Source: Gnetum montanum | Lineage: Eukaryota; Streptophyta; Gnetopsida; Gnetales; Gnetaceae | Length of the DNA: 64,000 nt | Direction: 5' to 3' | NCBI GenBank assembly: GCA_015680685.1 | Contig: MNCI01022408.1 | Location: 466,459-530,458, forward strand | Notes under the pieces: generated by a model | Told to the model about the DNA's origin: nothing | What the model saw: only the letters and a program-made list of their open reading frames with translations | Databases searched by the model: none | Position numbers and translations under genes: made by a program | Part shown: positions 54,634 through 64,000 of the stretch, one piece after another | How the letters are laid out: each line of letters starts with the position of its first letter | Numbering within the stretch: the first letter of the stretch is position 1

Positions 54634-55950
54634 CTTGGGAAATAAGGCTTTGACCACTTATAAGGCAATTTTTAACTCCAAAAGTATGGGATATGTGAGA
54701 TTGCCCTCCATGGGTTACAATCTTCACATCTACAATGAAGTTTTACCTTAGATATCATATGGTGAAGGCTACATGATGAAAATTGGCTGTAACATGAAAA
54801 TTTTTGTGGTGTTTCATTTGCCTCCTTAATGAGTATTCTAGGGAAGAGCTTCAATTTTTTCCAATCATTATCTATATTCTAAAGGGCACAAGCATCATGG
54901 AATTCTTGGAGATGGTGTTATGGATTTTCATTATATTTGCCTTCAAATTTTGGGATAATGTTCATATCTAGTCTCTTGATGTAACTGTTCCTCACATGCC
55001 TACCTACCATGAATCATGTTACAAGTGGGCAATACGAGCCCTTCACAATCTTTAGGTTTGTAAGCTCTATTCTAGCAATGATCCCTTCAATGCTCATAAC
55101 GTTGTCTCTCTTCATGCTTGATTCTTTCTCTTCCTTACTCATAATCATCTTCTTCATTATTAGGATATCTTCTTCGATGCTTATGTCTCTTGGCATCCCT
55201 TCGTCTTTCCTTATCATGATCTCGTACTTGTCGTTCTCTCTTGTCATACTCTCACAAGGAGTGTGAGAAGGAAGAGGAAGAAGTTGGGGAATGGTTTTGG
55301 GTAGTTCTCCCTATATTACTCCTTGATTCATTCCTTTTTGATTTAGTAAAGGTTTTATGCCTTGAGCTCCTCCTTCATCTGGAGTCTTCCTTATCTTCTT
55401 GGGCTTTTTTGTAAGATCTAAATGAAACTTTATTTTGATGGAATCTTTGATATAGATTACTTGTGTTTGAGATTGATAGCCATGGATTTGATAGAATTTC
55501 TTTGTATGGAACATTGCATCATCTCTTTTTTCTAGGAAAACCATTTGTGGTACTCTCTTTCCTTTATTAAGCTCAAGCTTTGTTTCATACTAGCATCCCT
55601 TGTTACTTGGGCTTCCATTGATTTGTAAGGCCTAGTCATGTGCTTTATTATGTAGTACCCCTCTTGTACATTACCAAAGTTTAACCTTATAAGGATTGCT
55701 TGCAACTTTGATGATGCAAAATGTTCTAGAGGAAAAAGAATATTACCCTATAAATCTCTCCACCTTAGTTGTTCATATTGCTGAAATAAAAATGTGAAAT
55801 TAGGATAATATGAATCAATATGAGTGTGGGAAATCCTAATTTTCATGGGCACACTCTAGTCTTCTTCATCATATCCTTTTTCATGTTTCTCAAGAATTTC
55901 ATTAGCAAGTGATGATTTCTCCTTAAGTGTAGAAGTCATATTACATTTTT
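54634..55950 (-). pseudogene. gag region of Ty3/gypsy element E (truncated by D)
   Basis: Down the minus strand from 55944 (MTSTLKEKSSLANEI) comes a region with ISHTHIDSYYPNFTFLFQQY and IRLNFGNVQEGYYIIKHM that I do not recognise. Then follows a strongly basic stretch (DHDKERRRDAKRHKHRRR, near 55170-55240), then a typical gag start, IIPKFEGKYNENP, HHLQEFHDACAL and KKLKLFP near 54830-54970. The sequence stops at 54634, where D's LTR begins. The first region may be an extra frame upstream of gag. Stops and frameshifts are present. Confidence 0.6.
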
Positions 55951-56068
55951 TACACTTTTAATTATGTGTGTATGAATTAAAAGAATTAATTCAACTAAGA
56001 AAAATAGACTTTGTGATTTTTAATACAACAAACTGTATAAAATTAACTACTAAGTAAACATTAACACA

Positions 56069-56086
56069 TCCTCAGCAATGGTGCCA
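56069..56086 (-). other. primer binding site of element E
   Basis: The minus strand reads TGGCACCATTGCTGAGG, one nucleotide after the LTR end. It resembles the TGGCGCCGTTGCCGGGG primer site that is widespread in plant gypsy elements, with transition-type changes. It differs from the primer sites of A to D, so E belongs to another lineage. Confidence 0.65.
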
Positions 56087-56087
56087 A

Positions 56088-56991
56088 TGATGAGTGGCTG
56101 GGTATTCCAAAACTTCATCATAAAATTCATGATTTTTTACATGTGATCATATGATAATCCATTGATGGACAATGTAAGTATGCTAGTAGTTGATAGTTGG
56201 TTCAAGATTGTTGTCTTCTCACATTAAGTTAGTAAAGTATAAGTAGCATAGTTTAACTCACAATGAGGTATATGATATCATGATGTTGTGGCTCAAGTGA
56301 ATCCTAAGTGTTTTCATAAGGAAAGTGAGAATAAAGTATAATTCTAAATAACAACAAAAGTATAGCCTATCCTAGCTTATGGTGATGAGCATCCATAATT
56401 TTTTGTTGTACATACCTTAGGCTCATGTAGCTATTACTAGGATTACCAAGTGAATTTACTACTAAGTGAATCAAAGTGAATTTACTATTGGATTATCAAA
56501 TGATTACACGTAATGATTGAAACTAGTTGTAATTATTCCACATTACTAATGGACATTGGAAAAGTAAAGTACTTTGGAAATATAAAGAATTAAATAAAAC
56601 TAAAGATATTAGAAGATAAAATTAAACTAAGTGAGATGCTGTAATAGTAAGAAACAATCCTGATTTTTATTGCTGATCATGAATTGTGTCCAAGTGCAAT
56701 CCACTTAAATAAATACTTCATACAACTATTACTTACCACACTACAAGCATTCACTTCTAAATCTATCTCTAAGTTTAATTCATGAAAAGAAACTACAATA
56801 ATTTTGCTAGGTGTTATGCAAAAGTTGTTCCAACAATGTAATGGTGGGTTGTATTTATAGTAATCATCAAAGCCCACTACATAGTATCTTTGATGACATA
56901 CAAAAGCTACAATATTGTAGATACGATATTGCATCATTTTACTTAATGAGTTTTATCACCTAGGAAAACATTCAAGGTGAAAACCCCAACA
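56088..56991 (-). repeat. 5' LTR of element E
   Basis: On the minus strand it begins TGTTGGGGTTTTCACC and ends CCACTCATCA. A TATA box CTATAAATAC lies at 56851-56860, about 130 bp inside the LTR. The next base after the end leads into the primer site. The 3' LTR lies outside the window. Confidence 0.65.
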
Positions 56992-57479
56992 AAATTTAGT
57001 TCCTAAACTATTAGTAGTAGCACAAATTCAAGATTGAAGTACAAAAAGAATTAATAAATTTAATGTATAAGAATTATAGGTGAGTATTGTAGCTTAGACA
57101 TTGGCAAAATTTTATTGTGTTATCAAGGATGCTTCCTTAGAGCTTCTTATATTTTTCTCATGTTACAAAAATAAACTTAAAATAAAAAAAGATAAGATAA
57201 TTTATTTTTGATGTGGTTTGGTACATGAAAAAATAAAGAAAATATGATATAGATTATAATAAGAATAAAAAAATAGTATAACAGAGGTAGGAATATCCAC
57301 AGTAGAGAAAATCAAGGTAGATTTGCCTTCATTCCTTCATCCACCATATAATTCTCCTTCTTGAAGGTAAAGTTTCTTTCAAGAAGAGTCCAAACCATTT
57401 TAGAAAATCAAGTTTAAAGAAGACAAAATGTTGATCAGCATTAGAGAAAATTTTCCACAAGATTTAATTTGTTGAGTAT
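56992..57479 (-). other. 3' end of copia element F, cut by E
   Basis: Minus-strand AAGAAGGAGAATTATATGG (57344-57362) resembles the polypurine tract and LTR start of Tnt1-like copia elements. The 350 bases to its left would be the start of F's 3' LTR, cut at 56991 by E. A partner LTR was not recognised, so this is tentative. Confidence 0.4.
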
Positions 57480-58708
57480 ATTTAAGGATTTTCTTCAGTA
57501 GACATCTTTTTCAAAAGAATCCTTTGCTACTTAATTTCCTTCCATATATAGTAATATTGTATTTCAATGTTCTTTATTTGAGCCTAAAAATTTGGGTTCT
57601 TGGATATGCTTATGGCACATTGACTATCAAAGCTAATATTAATCAAAGTCTAAGTGATGCCAAGTTCAACTATGATCTTTTGAAGCCATATAGCCTCTTT
57701 GCATGCCAAGTTAGCAGCAACATAGTCAGCTTTACTGGTAGACTAAGCAACATAAGATTTTTTTGAATTTTCTAAGAAATAATACCACAAAGAGGTTAAA
57801 ACATATTACTAGTTGATTTTCTACTATTAATATCACTACTTCAATTAACATCAACAAAGCCATGAAGTCCATTGGAATCATTTTTGTAATAGATTCCATA
57901 ATTCACACTACCATGAAGATATTGAAAGACTTGTTTTATTGCAACCTATTGTTATTTCCCTAGATTAGTCATATACCTACTAAGTTGTCCAACAATGTAA
58001 AAAATATAAAGTCTAGTAGAGACCATTACATACAGTAAACTACCAATAGTACTAGCATATGGGATTTTAACCATGAGCTCTTTTGATTCTCTTGTTTTTG
58101 GGCATTTTTCAATTGAAATTTTGATACCAATTTCACAAGGTGTATTCACATGTTTGCAATCTTGTATATTAAACATTTTCAACAAATGTATACTATTCAA
58201 GTCAAAGTCTTTTATTAGCCTTGTCTTTTTTAATTTCCATGCCAAAACTTTTTTGTGTAGCACCAAAATCCTTCATCTCAAATTGAGAAAATAGATGAAG
58301 TTTTAACTCCTAAATATGATGTATGTTATTACTTAATATTAACATGTCATCAACATATAGCAATAGGATAACATATTTTTCACTTGTAATTTTAACATAC
58401 ATACAAGAGTTTTCTACACCTCTAATGAAGTCAAGATTTCTCATGTGGTCATTGAACTTTTTAATCCACATCCTTGCTACTTGATTAATCCCATATAATT
58501 ATTTTAATAATCAACACACCATATGCTCTTTAACTTTTAATTCATATCCTTATGGTTGAAGCATATAGATTTTTTCCTTGAGATCACCATTGAGGAATGC
58601 TAGTTTCGCATCTATTTATCCAAGTTCAAGATCATAAACAACTATAATGGACAACAATGATCTTATGGATGTTAATTTAAATATTGGAGAAAAACTTTCA
58701 TCATAATC

Positions 58709-58710
<2 letters not shown>
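57480..58710 (-). pseudogene. reverse transcriptase and RNase H of copia element F (broken)
   Basis: From 58705 down: DYDESFSPIFKLTSI, LAFLNGDLKEKIYM with the first catalytic Asp region, LLLYVDDMLI with the YVDD box (58346-58357), FEMKDFGATQ and GMEIKKTR. RNase H follows with VPYAS-type KIPYASTIGSLLYVM (near 58050), ADYVAANLACKEAIWLQKI (near 57700) and FDSQCAISISKNP. The order integrase, RT, RNase H is that of Ty1/copia. The catalytic motif is intact but the frame carries many stops. Confidence 0.9.

Positions 58711-58747
<37 letters not shown>
58711..58747. repeat. (CT)18 microsatellite inside copia RT
   Basis: An uninterrupted CT run replaces the residues just before the DYDESFSP block of F's reverse transcriptase, so it expanded after the element died. 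Confidence 0.95.
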
Positions 58748-58750
<3 letters not shown>

Positions 58751-60290
58751 TATTCTTTTGTGATGAGTCGATCTTTGAATTGTTTTCCAAATTTTATCCT
58801 ATAAAGCCATTTATTTTCAATGGGCTTCCAACATTATGGAAGTTCAACCAATTTCAATGTTTTATTCTTATGAATTGATGAATTTTAGCATTCATTACTT
58901 ATTTCCATTTTATGTTTTGCATGGATAAACATGCCTCATCATATGTTGAAGGCTCATCATTTTTAGTAAAAAATACATATTTCTCAAGATGTGATGGTAA
59001 TCTTCTTGAACATGTTGAACATCTTAATGGCTCATATTCATTAAAACTATTTTCTTCCTCTTCATGTTGTTCCTTCTCATCTATCATGCTATCACCATTC
59101 TATTTGCTAGGGGTAATATCCCCAGCCAAGGAAGAATGATCCTCAAAAATTTTATTATTGATTTAAATAGGTACACATATAGAAGTTATATTATTTAAAG
59201 GAGTTTTAGTATTTGAATATTACTCCTTCATAGATCCACATGTTTCTATAAAGATGCAATGTCAACTATAAATAACAATTTTAGTTTTTGAGTTATACAA
59301 CTTATAAGCTTTGACATCATGTCCATAGCTAAGAAAAATACATTTGACAAACTTGGAGTCTAATTTGGACTTATCAAATTTTAAAAAATGTACATAAGCT
59401 TTACAACCAAAATTTTTTAGATAATTTAAATTAATAGATCTATCACTCCAAAATTCCTTTGGAATTTTTCCATCCAGTGCTAATGAAGAAGATCTATTGA
59501 TAAGATAACATGCAGTCATTACTACTTCATCCTAAAAACACTTGTCAAGATCAAATTCACTAAGCATACATCTAGTGTGTTCCATCAATGTTTTGATTGA
59601 AGCACTTTGCTACTTCATTTTTTTAGAAGTCCCTAGAATATTCTTTTACCTTTGAATACCTTATTCTTTACAAAAAGCATTAAATTCATGTGAGCAAAAC
59701 TCACCACCATTGTTAGTTCTTAGAACTTTGGTTTTCTTTCTTGAATAACTCTCAATAAGAGCTTTGAATTCTTTGAATTTTACAAATACTTCAAACTTAT
59801 GTTTTAATAAATAAATCAAACTCTTTTTACAATAATCATTAATAAAAGAAACATAATACAAAGCACCTCCAAGAGAACTTATTCTAGTATCTTTAAATGG
59901 TTCACATACATCACTATGTATTAGTTCTAATATATAAAGAGATTTAGTATTACTTTTTTGAAAACCATGACACCTCTATTTACCATGTAGACAATGATGA
60001 TAGAAATCTAAGGAATATTTTGAAAACTTAAATTTACCTATCTTTTAAATTTCCTTAAGTCCTTTTTCACTAAGATGTCCCATTCTTTTAGGCCACAAAT
60101 CAATACTTGAATTTAAATAAATAACTGCAAATGCACTTAATTTTTTCTTTGATGTCTTAGCTTCTAATTTATACAACTTTCCTATTTTAATTCCAAAAGC
60201 CAAAAGAGATGAACCATGCAGTATTAAACATTTTCCACCTCCAAAGATAATAGTTAGTCTTGCATCATCCAAATCACTTACAAAAAAAAA
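58748..60290 (-). pseudogene. pre-integrase and integrase of copia element F (broken)
   Basis: 60045-60272 is the GAG-pre-integrase zinc region, ending LWPKRMGHLSEKGLKEI (usual WH.RLGH). 59661-59861 is the integrase core: YYVSFINDYCKKSLIYLL with the first catalytic Asp region altered (INDYC where IDDYS is usual), and LRTNNGGEFCSHEF, where the second catalytic Asp is Asn (59698-59718). 59262-59519 continues with TACYLINRSSSLALDGKIP and NFGCKAYVHF. Both Asp-to-Asn changes fit G-to-A decay. Confidence 0.9.
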
Positions 60291-61150
60291 ATATTATTAG
60301 TAAGTGTTGGAACATGATGTACATTGGGAATCATCTTAACTGCTCCATTATTAAACTAAATCCTTACCTTTCTATAACCTAAAACTTTTCATAAACCATC
60401 ATTACCTAATCTTATCATTCTGAGATCAGATGATGTATACTTACTGAACCAATTACCATGTGGAGTGTAGTGATGAGATGCATTAGCATTATTAGGAGAT
60501 GACACAACCTACAAATCTTCCTCTCAAGCCGAAGGAGCTTTATCACTTTGTGATACACTTTCTTTGCCTTTTTCTAGAGGGGCTTTACAATATTTCTTTA
60601 CATAACCAACTTTACCACAATTCCAACATGTAGGTGTCCTCTTTACAATTTTTTTGAGCTTTATACTTAAATTAAGGCCAATTAACAAACTTTTTCTTTA
60701 CATGGTTTTATATAAATAATACATAATTTTTAGGAGTGGAATATTTTCTTCATTCTTCCTCAAATAATAAATTATCAATAATATTACCAAAAATAAAGAT
60801 AGTAAATGTATTACTTACAATCATGACAAATGTCTCTCATGAATCTAGAAGTGTGCTAAGGAATGTGATGCACTAATCTTCCTCATACATTTTCACCCCA
60901 ATAGATTTCAATTGATGAACTAGCATATTGAGGATGTTCATGTATTTTGCAATAGCTCTACCTTCAACCATTTTATATTCATATAATTACTTCTTTAAAA
61001 ATAACTTATTTGTTAAGGATTTTGTTTGGTATAAAGCTTGCAACTTATCCCACAAATCCTTAGTAAAGAAACATTGAAAACATTAAGCAATACTAAATCT
61101 AACTGTTGGCACATTTCGCCATTTCATGGAACAAGTTGGCAGGATTAAAT
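60291..61150 (-). pseudogene. gag of copia element F (broken)
   Basis: From about 61110 down: FFTKDLWDKLQALYQTKSL, TNKLFLKK, LYEYKMVEGRAIAKYMNILN, LVHQLKSIGVKMYEED and a degenerate LLFEEE block, the UBN2-type gag of Tnt1/Tork-like copia elements. The zinc knuckle is TCWNCGKVGYVKKYC near 60610-60650, with Tyr instead of the metal-binding His. The N-terminus is not recognisable. Confidence 0.82.
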
Positions 61151-61819
61151 TGGTTAAGAGTTTTTGGAGAAGTAGCAAAAATTTCAGTTTGAGAGAAAAA
61201 GAATAAGTTAACAACAACATTCTTTTAATTGAAGGAAAAAATATATAAGAGCATCATTCCTATAGTAAGCTTATGAATATCTGAGCATTGCATTTTACAA
61301 GGCAGCAATATAGATATATAAATATATTATGATACATTGAGGCTTTATAAAACCAAAGTCTAGCAAGATTATGGAGGAAGTCCAATTTTTATATATATCA
61401 TTTATATGATATGAATATGTAGAAAATCCAAGAGCATCTTGATTAAAATTGGTTTTGTATCCATGTTATTTTGGGAAAGCATATCTCTACAGCAACGCAA
61501 ATTCAGCAGTCCAGTGGTGCATGGTAAAATTATTTCTCCTATGAATCATCTCAAACTTGTGGTAAAATTATTTCTCCTATGAATCATCTCAAACTTGTGG
61601 CTGAAATAGAATTCCAGGGGGAAGACTACCATACAACCATCAAGTGTATATTGCTTAAACATGAAATTAATGTAAAAACACAGAGGTAAAAAATTGGAAC
61701 AGCAATCATAACTAACGGCCCTACCATCCTCGTCGTCCATGTCTTCTTCTCACACAGCCATGCTAGGGAACCTACACATATTGTTCAAATCAAAATATTA
61801 GATACTTCAGGGTTTCAAT
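61151..61819. other. AT-rich region upstream of copia gag
   Basis: It would be the 5' part of F if F continues here. I see no primer site of the TGGTATCAGAGC type and no LTR end. A minus-strand frame starts at 61740 (MDDEDGRAVSYDCC) with a favourable start context (GACATGG) but has only 64 codons and no recognised similarity. Confidence 0.3.
61523..61598. repeat. perfect 38-bp tandem duplication
   Basis: The 38 bases beginning GGTAAAATTATTTCTCC at 61523 are repeated without change at 61561. Absence of any difference in an otherwise decayed region suggests a recent event or another assembly overlap. Confidence 0.9.
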
Positions 61820-62500
61820 ATCTGCAACCCGCTCATCGAAAAATTTCCGTCGCGCCCTCAGAAACCCTAAGCAATGGAGGTAGTGAAGGCATTGGCGTCT
61901 AGAAATGGTTTCCCAACATCCTGGCGCTCGTCAGTGGAGGTTTAAATCTACAGTATCCATAGCAACAAACCACAAGCATCAATGACCACCGCTGCCGTTG
62001 CATCAGCAAGCCCTTGTTCCGCGTGGAGGTTCGACCTGTATGGCTAAAGCGTGATCACATGAAACAGGGCCGTAAGGGCCTCTACGCTGCCTCGAGCGCC
62101 ACCAAACCCTATCGATTTCTGTGTTGTTCCACGTGCTACCAAACCTTATTCCTCTATGCTAATTCAGTGTAACTCAGCAAATTTTGTGCTCATGTGCCTA
62201 GGGCTTTGCCACGGCTAGGAGCGCCTTGAGAAATATAGGTAGAAACAGATGAAGTTCATTGCTGCAACAATGACAAAAATAGAAACAACATCATGGCTGG
62301 GAACTCATTTCAAAAATTTTAGGCGGTTAAAAACATAAATCACAAATGTCATTCACTCCTGGAACTTGCAATCTGAAATTACCAAAAAATAGCAGTAGTG
62401 CCTGACGCCGACACATTCGTCTCCACCGTTGCCAATCCACCAAGTGCGGCAACCGAGACATGCACAACTGAATCAGCAAAACCAAGAGATGTTTTAGCCG
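61820..62500. other. CpG-retaining, GC-richer stretch of unknown origin
   Basis: CpG dinucleotides are frequent (CCGTCGCGCC near 61848, GCTGCCTCGAGCGCCACC near 62086), in contrast to the rest of the window. It contains two related segments with CCAAACCCTATCGATTTCTG and CTACCAAACCTTATTCC around 62105-62150. AAACCCTA motifs common in plant 5' regions occur. No open frame longer than about 60 codons is seen. It may be the 5' region of a host gene fragment or a young repeat. Confidence 0.35.
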
Positions 62501-62663
62501 ATGCCGATAAATTAGAGTTGTAGTTTATTTAGAAGAAACTATCATCACTGAAGACAAATACAACCCAAATGCATGGAGTTGAAGTCACAAAAAATAAAAT
62601 TCTAATTTCACATGGTCCGATGGTAAAACAATAATTTCAACAATTTCTCACATATGTAACCCT

Positions 62664-63760
62664 TGTTAAAGACCCGACATTAATTTAATTATCCCAAGTA
62701 AATTACTAAGGTTTTATACACAATGGGTAATTAAAAAATAACAATTGTATGAAGCTCTTATAATATTGAGATCTTAGATTTATTTTTCAAAATTATTATA
62801 TAGGTTGTTGCCTATAAATATGCATGTTAGCATGATTTTCTCCTAACTTCCCAACTTCCTAACTTGTTGAGCAAGTAATATCTCCTAACTTGTTGGGCAA
62901 GTTATAACTTCCTTACTTGGGAGAGAAGTTAGCTAAGATATTTTAGAATTTAACTACCTTTTGAAACCTATAAAAAGGCTTCAAGGGTTAGTAGAAAAAA
63001 AAAAGACTTTTAGGGAGACTACTAGCTCTCACTTGGAGACACACTTTGGAGCTCTGGAAGAGCATTGTAAAGAAGAAATTGTGAAAGGTTTCTTGTAAGA
63101 TGACTTGCTAAAGAAATGATTTCAGCCTCTTTGTCATAGTCCTATGAGTTATGTTTTATTTTTATTTTTTTAAAATTGTTTAGCTAGTGGTTTAGATAGT
63201 ATCATCCTTGGCAAGTAATTTTGGGATTTTTAGATTGCTCTTATTGTTTCTTGTTTCATAATAAAAGATTTTTATTAAATTTTTGCCATAGAAGTGCTTG
63301 TGTTTGAAAGCCTTAACAGCATTTTAGTAGTGAATTTGATTATTGTGCAATGTATAAGAACTGTTATTGAGATTTTTGTAAGAGGACCTCTGCTTGTAGT
63401 CAAGCTGTTGAACGATTCAATAGTTAAGAGGGTTTAGAAAATCTTTGGTATTTTGATGGGACTAGAATAGCTTCTTTTATCTTTAAAGTGAATCTCCATG
63501 GTATTTCAATTAGAAATTTTCAAGTCTTTTGAAGGTTCTATTGAATGCAATTGTTGACATCCATTATCTAGCCAAAATGGAGTCTTGTACGTGGTAGTTT
63601 ACACAACAATTTTTGGTAGCATAGTAGAATTGTCTTGAAGAAATTGCCTATTTGAGCTTTGGAAGTTTGAACAATTCATAGTTATTGAATTTGGGATAGC
63701 TTTATTGCGAAGTGTTTACTCGTATCATTTTACCTTCTTTAAAAATTTGAGGTCTTAACA
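62664..63760 (+). repeat. possible LTR (solo or 5' end of an element leaving the window)
   Basis: It begins TGTTAAAGACC and ends GGTCTTAACA, nearly perfect inverted ends with TG...CA. Plus-strand promoter-like CCTATAAAAAGGC lies at 62966-62978, and AATAAAAG near 63260 is a possible polyadenylation signal, giving a U3-R-U5 layout. No target duplication (ACCCT against CAAAT) and no primer site follow, so the limits are unproven. Confidence 0.35.
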
Positions 63761-64000
63761 CAAATCTACTTTCTTTTCTGTGTATTTCCATTGAATCTTG
63801 CTCTATTTCTAGTTTTCTTGTGGAACTATCTCTTTCTTTGGGGAAAATTAGAAGTAGATTCGCGGAGTTGTGCTCAAATGTTTTTGCAAAATTTTATTTG
63901 TTACAAGTAGGTATTATAAGGACCGCATAGACTAGGTAATTGAACAAAATAGGAACTCTCAACAACTCACAGTACTTGGCAAAGTTGGCTGAATCTCTTT
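63761..64000. other. right edge, nothing recognised
   Basis: No gene, repeat or element end was recognised in this stretch. It could be the leader of an element starting at 62664. Confidence 0.3.

Noticed and set aside
58684-58878. Plus-strand frame with a Ser/Leu repeat
   Set aside because: Translation of the (CT)n microsatellite inside copia RT.
62664-63760. Assigning the possible LTR to copia element F
   Set aside because: Promoter signals point to the plus strand while F is on the minus strand, and its ends do not match the F 3' end near 57350.

Overview
The window looks like intergenic heterochromatin from a seed plant with a large, heavily methylated genome. Almost every base can be assigned to LTR retrotransposons nested inside one another. 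Reading frames are broken by in-frame stops and frameshifts, and differences between copies are mostly transitions (TG/CA where CG is expected), as methyl-cytosine deamination produces. I cannot name the species. No intact host gene, tRNA, rRNA or CRISPR was recognised.

Layout, reconstructed from repeated blocks and element ends. A Ty1/copia relic F (about 56992-61150, minus strand) is interrupted on its left by a Ty3/gypsy element E (54634-56991, minus; 5' LTR 56088-56991). E is interrupted by gypsy element D (36134-42574 plus 51856-54633, minus). D carries two insertions. Element C (42575-51850, plus strand, with a perfect AAATC target duplication) sits in D's gag. Element A (1-6693 plus 25738-36133, minus, leaving the window on the left) sits in D's antisense gene. 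Element B (6694-25737, minus, complete, about 19 kb) sits inside A. The right end (61.5-64 kb) holds a CpG-retaining stretch and one possible LTR.

A, B, C and D are relatives. The complete element B reads, in its own sense: LTR - PBS - gag - protease - minisatellite 1 - a gene on the OPPOSITE strand - reverse transcriptase - RNase H - integrase - minisatellite 2 - 3' region with a long purine tract - LTR. The antisense gene lies between protease and reverse transcriptase. It has a TATA-like promoter and about eight exons separated by introns with recognisable GT-AG sites. Its frame, several exon borders and its short last exon are shared by A and B and, more distantly, by D. Its protein was not firmly identified; the central exon weakly resembles plant mobile-domain-type proteins. 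C lacks the block between the two minisatellites (antisense gene plus reverse transcriptase to integrase), as expected from a deletion joining them, and is a gag-protease-only element.

The main candidate for something new is this large gypsy lineage that carries a multi-intron antisense gene inside its pol region. Related points are the two minisatellites, and the arrays of short CpG-containing inverted repeats in the LTRs and in intron 1 of the antisense gene. All copies here are dead, so function must be tested on younger copies elsewhere in the genome.
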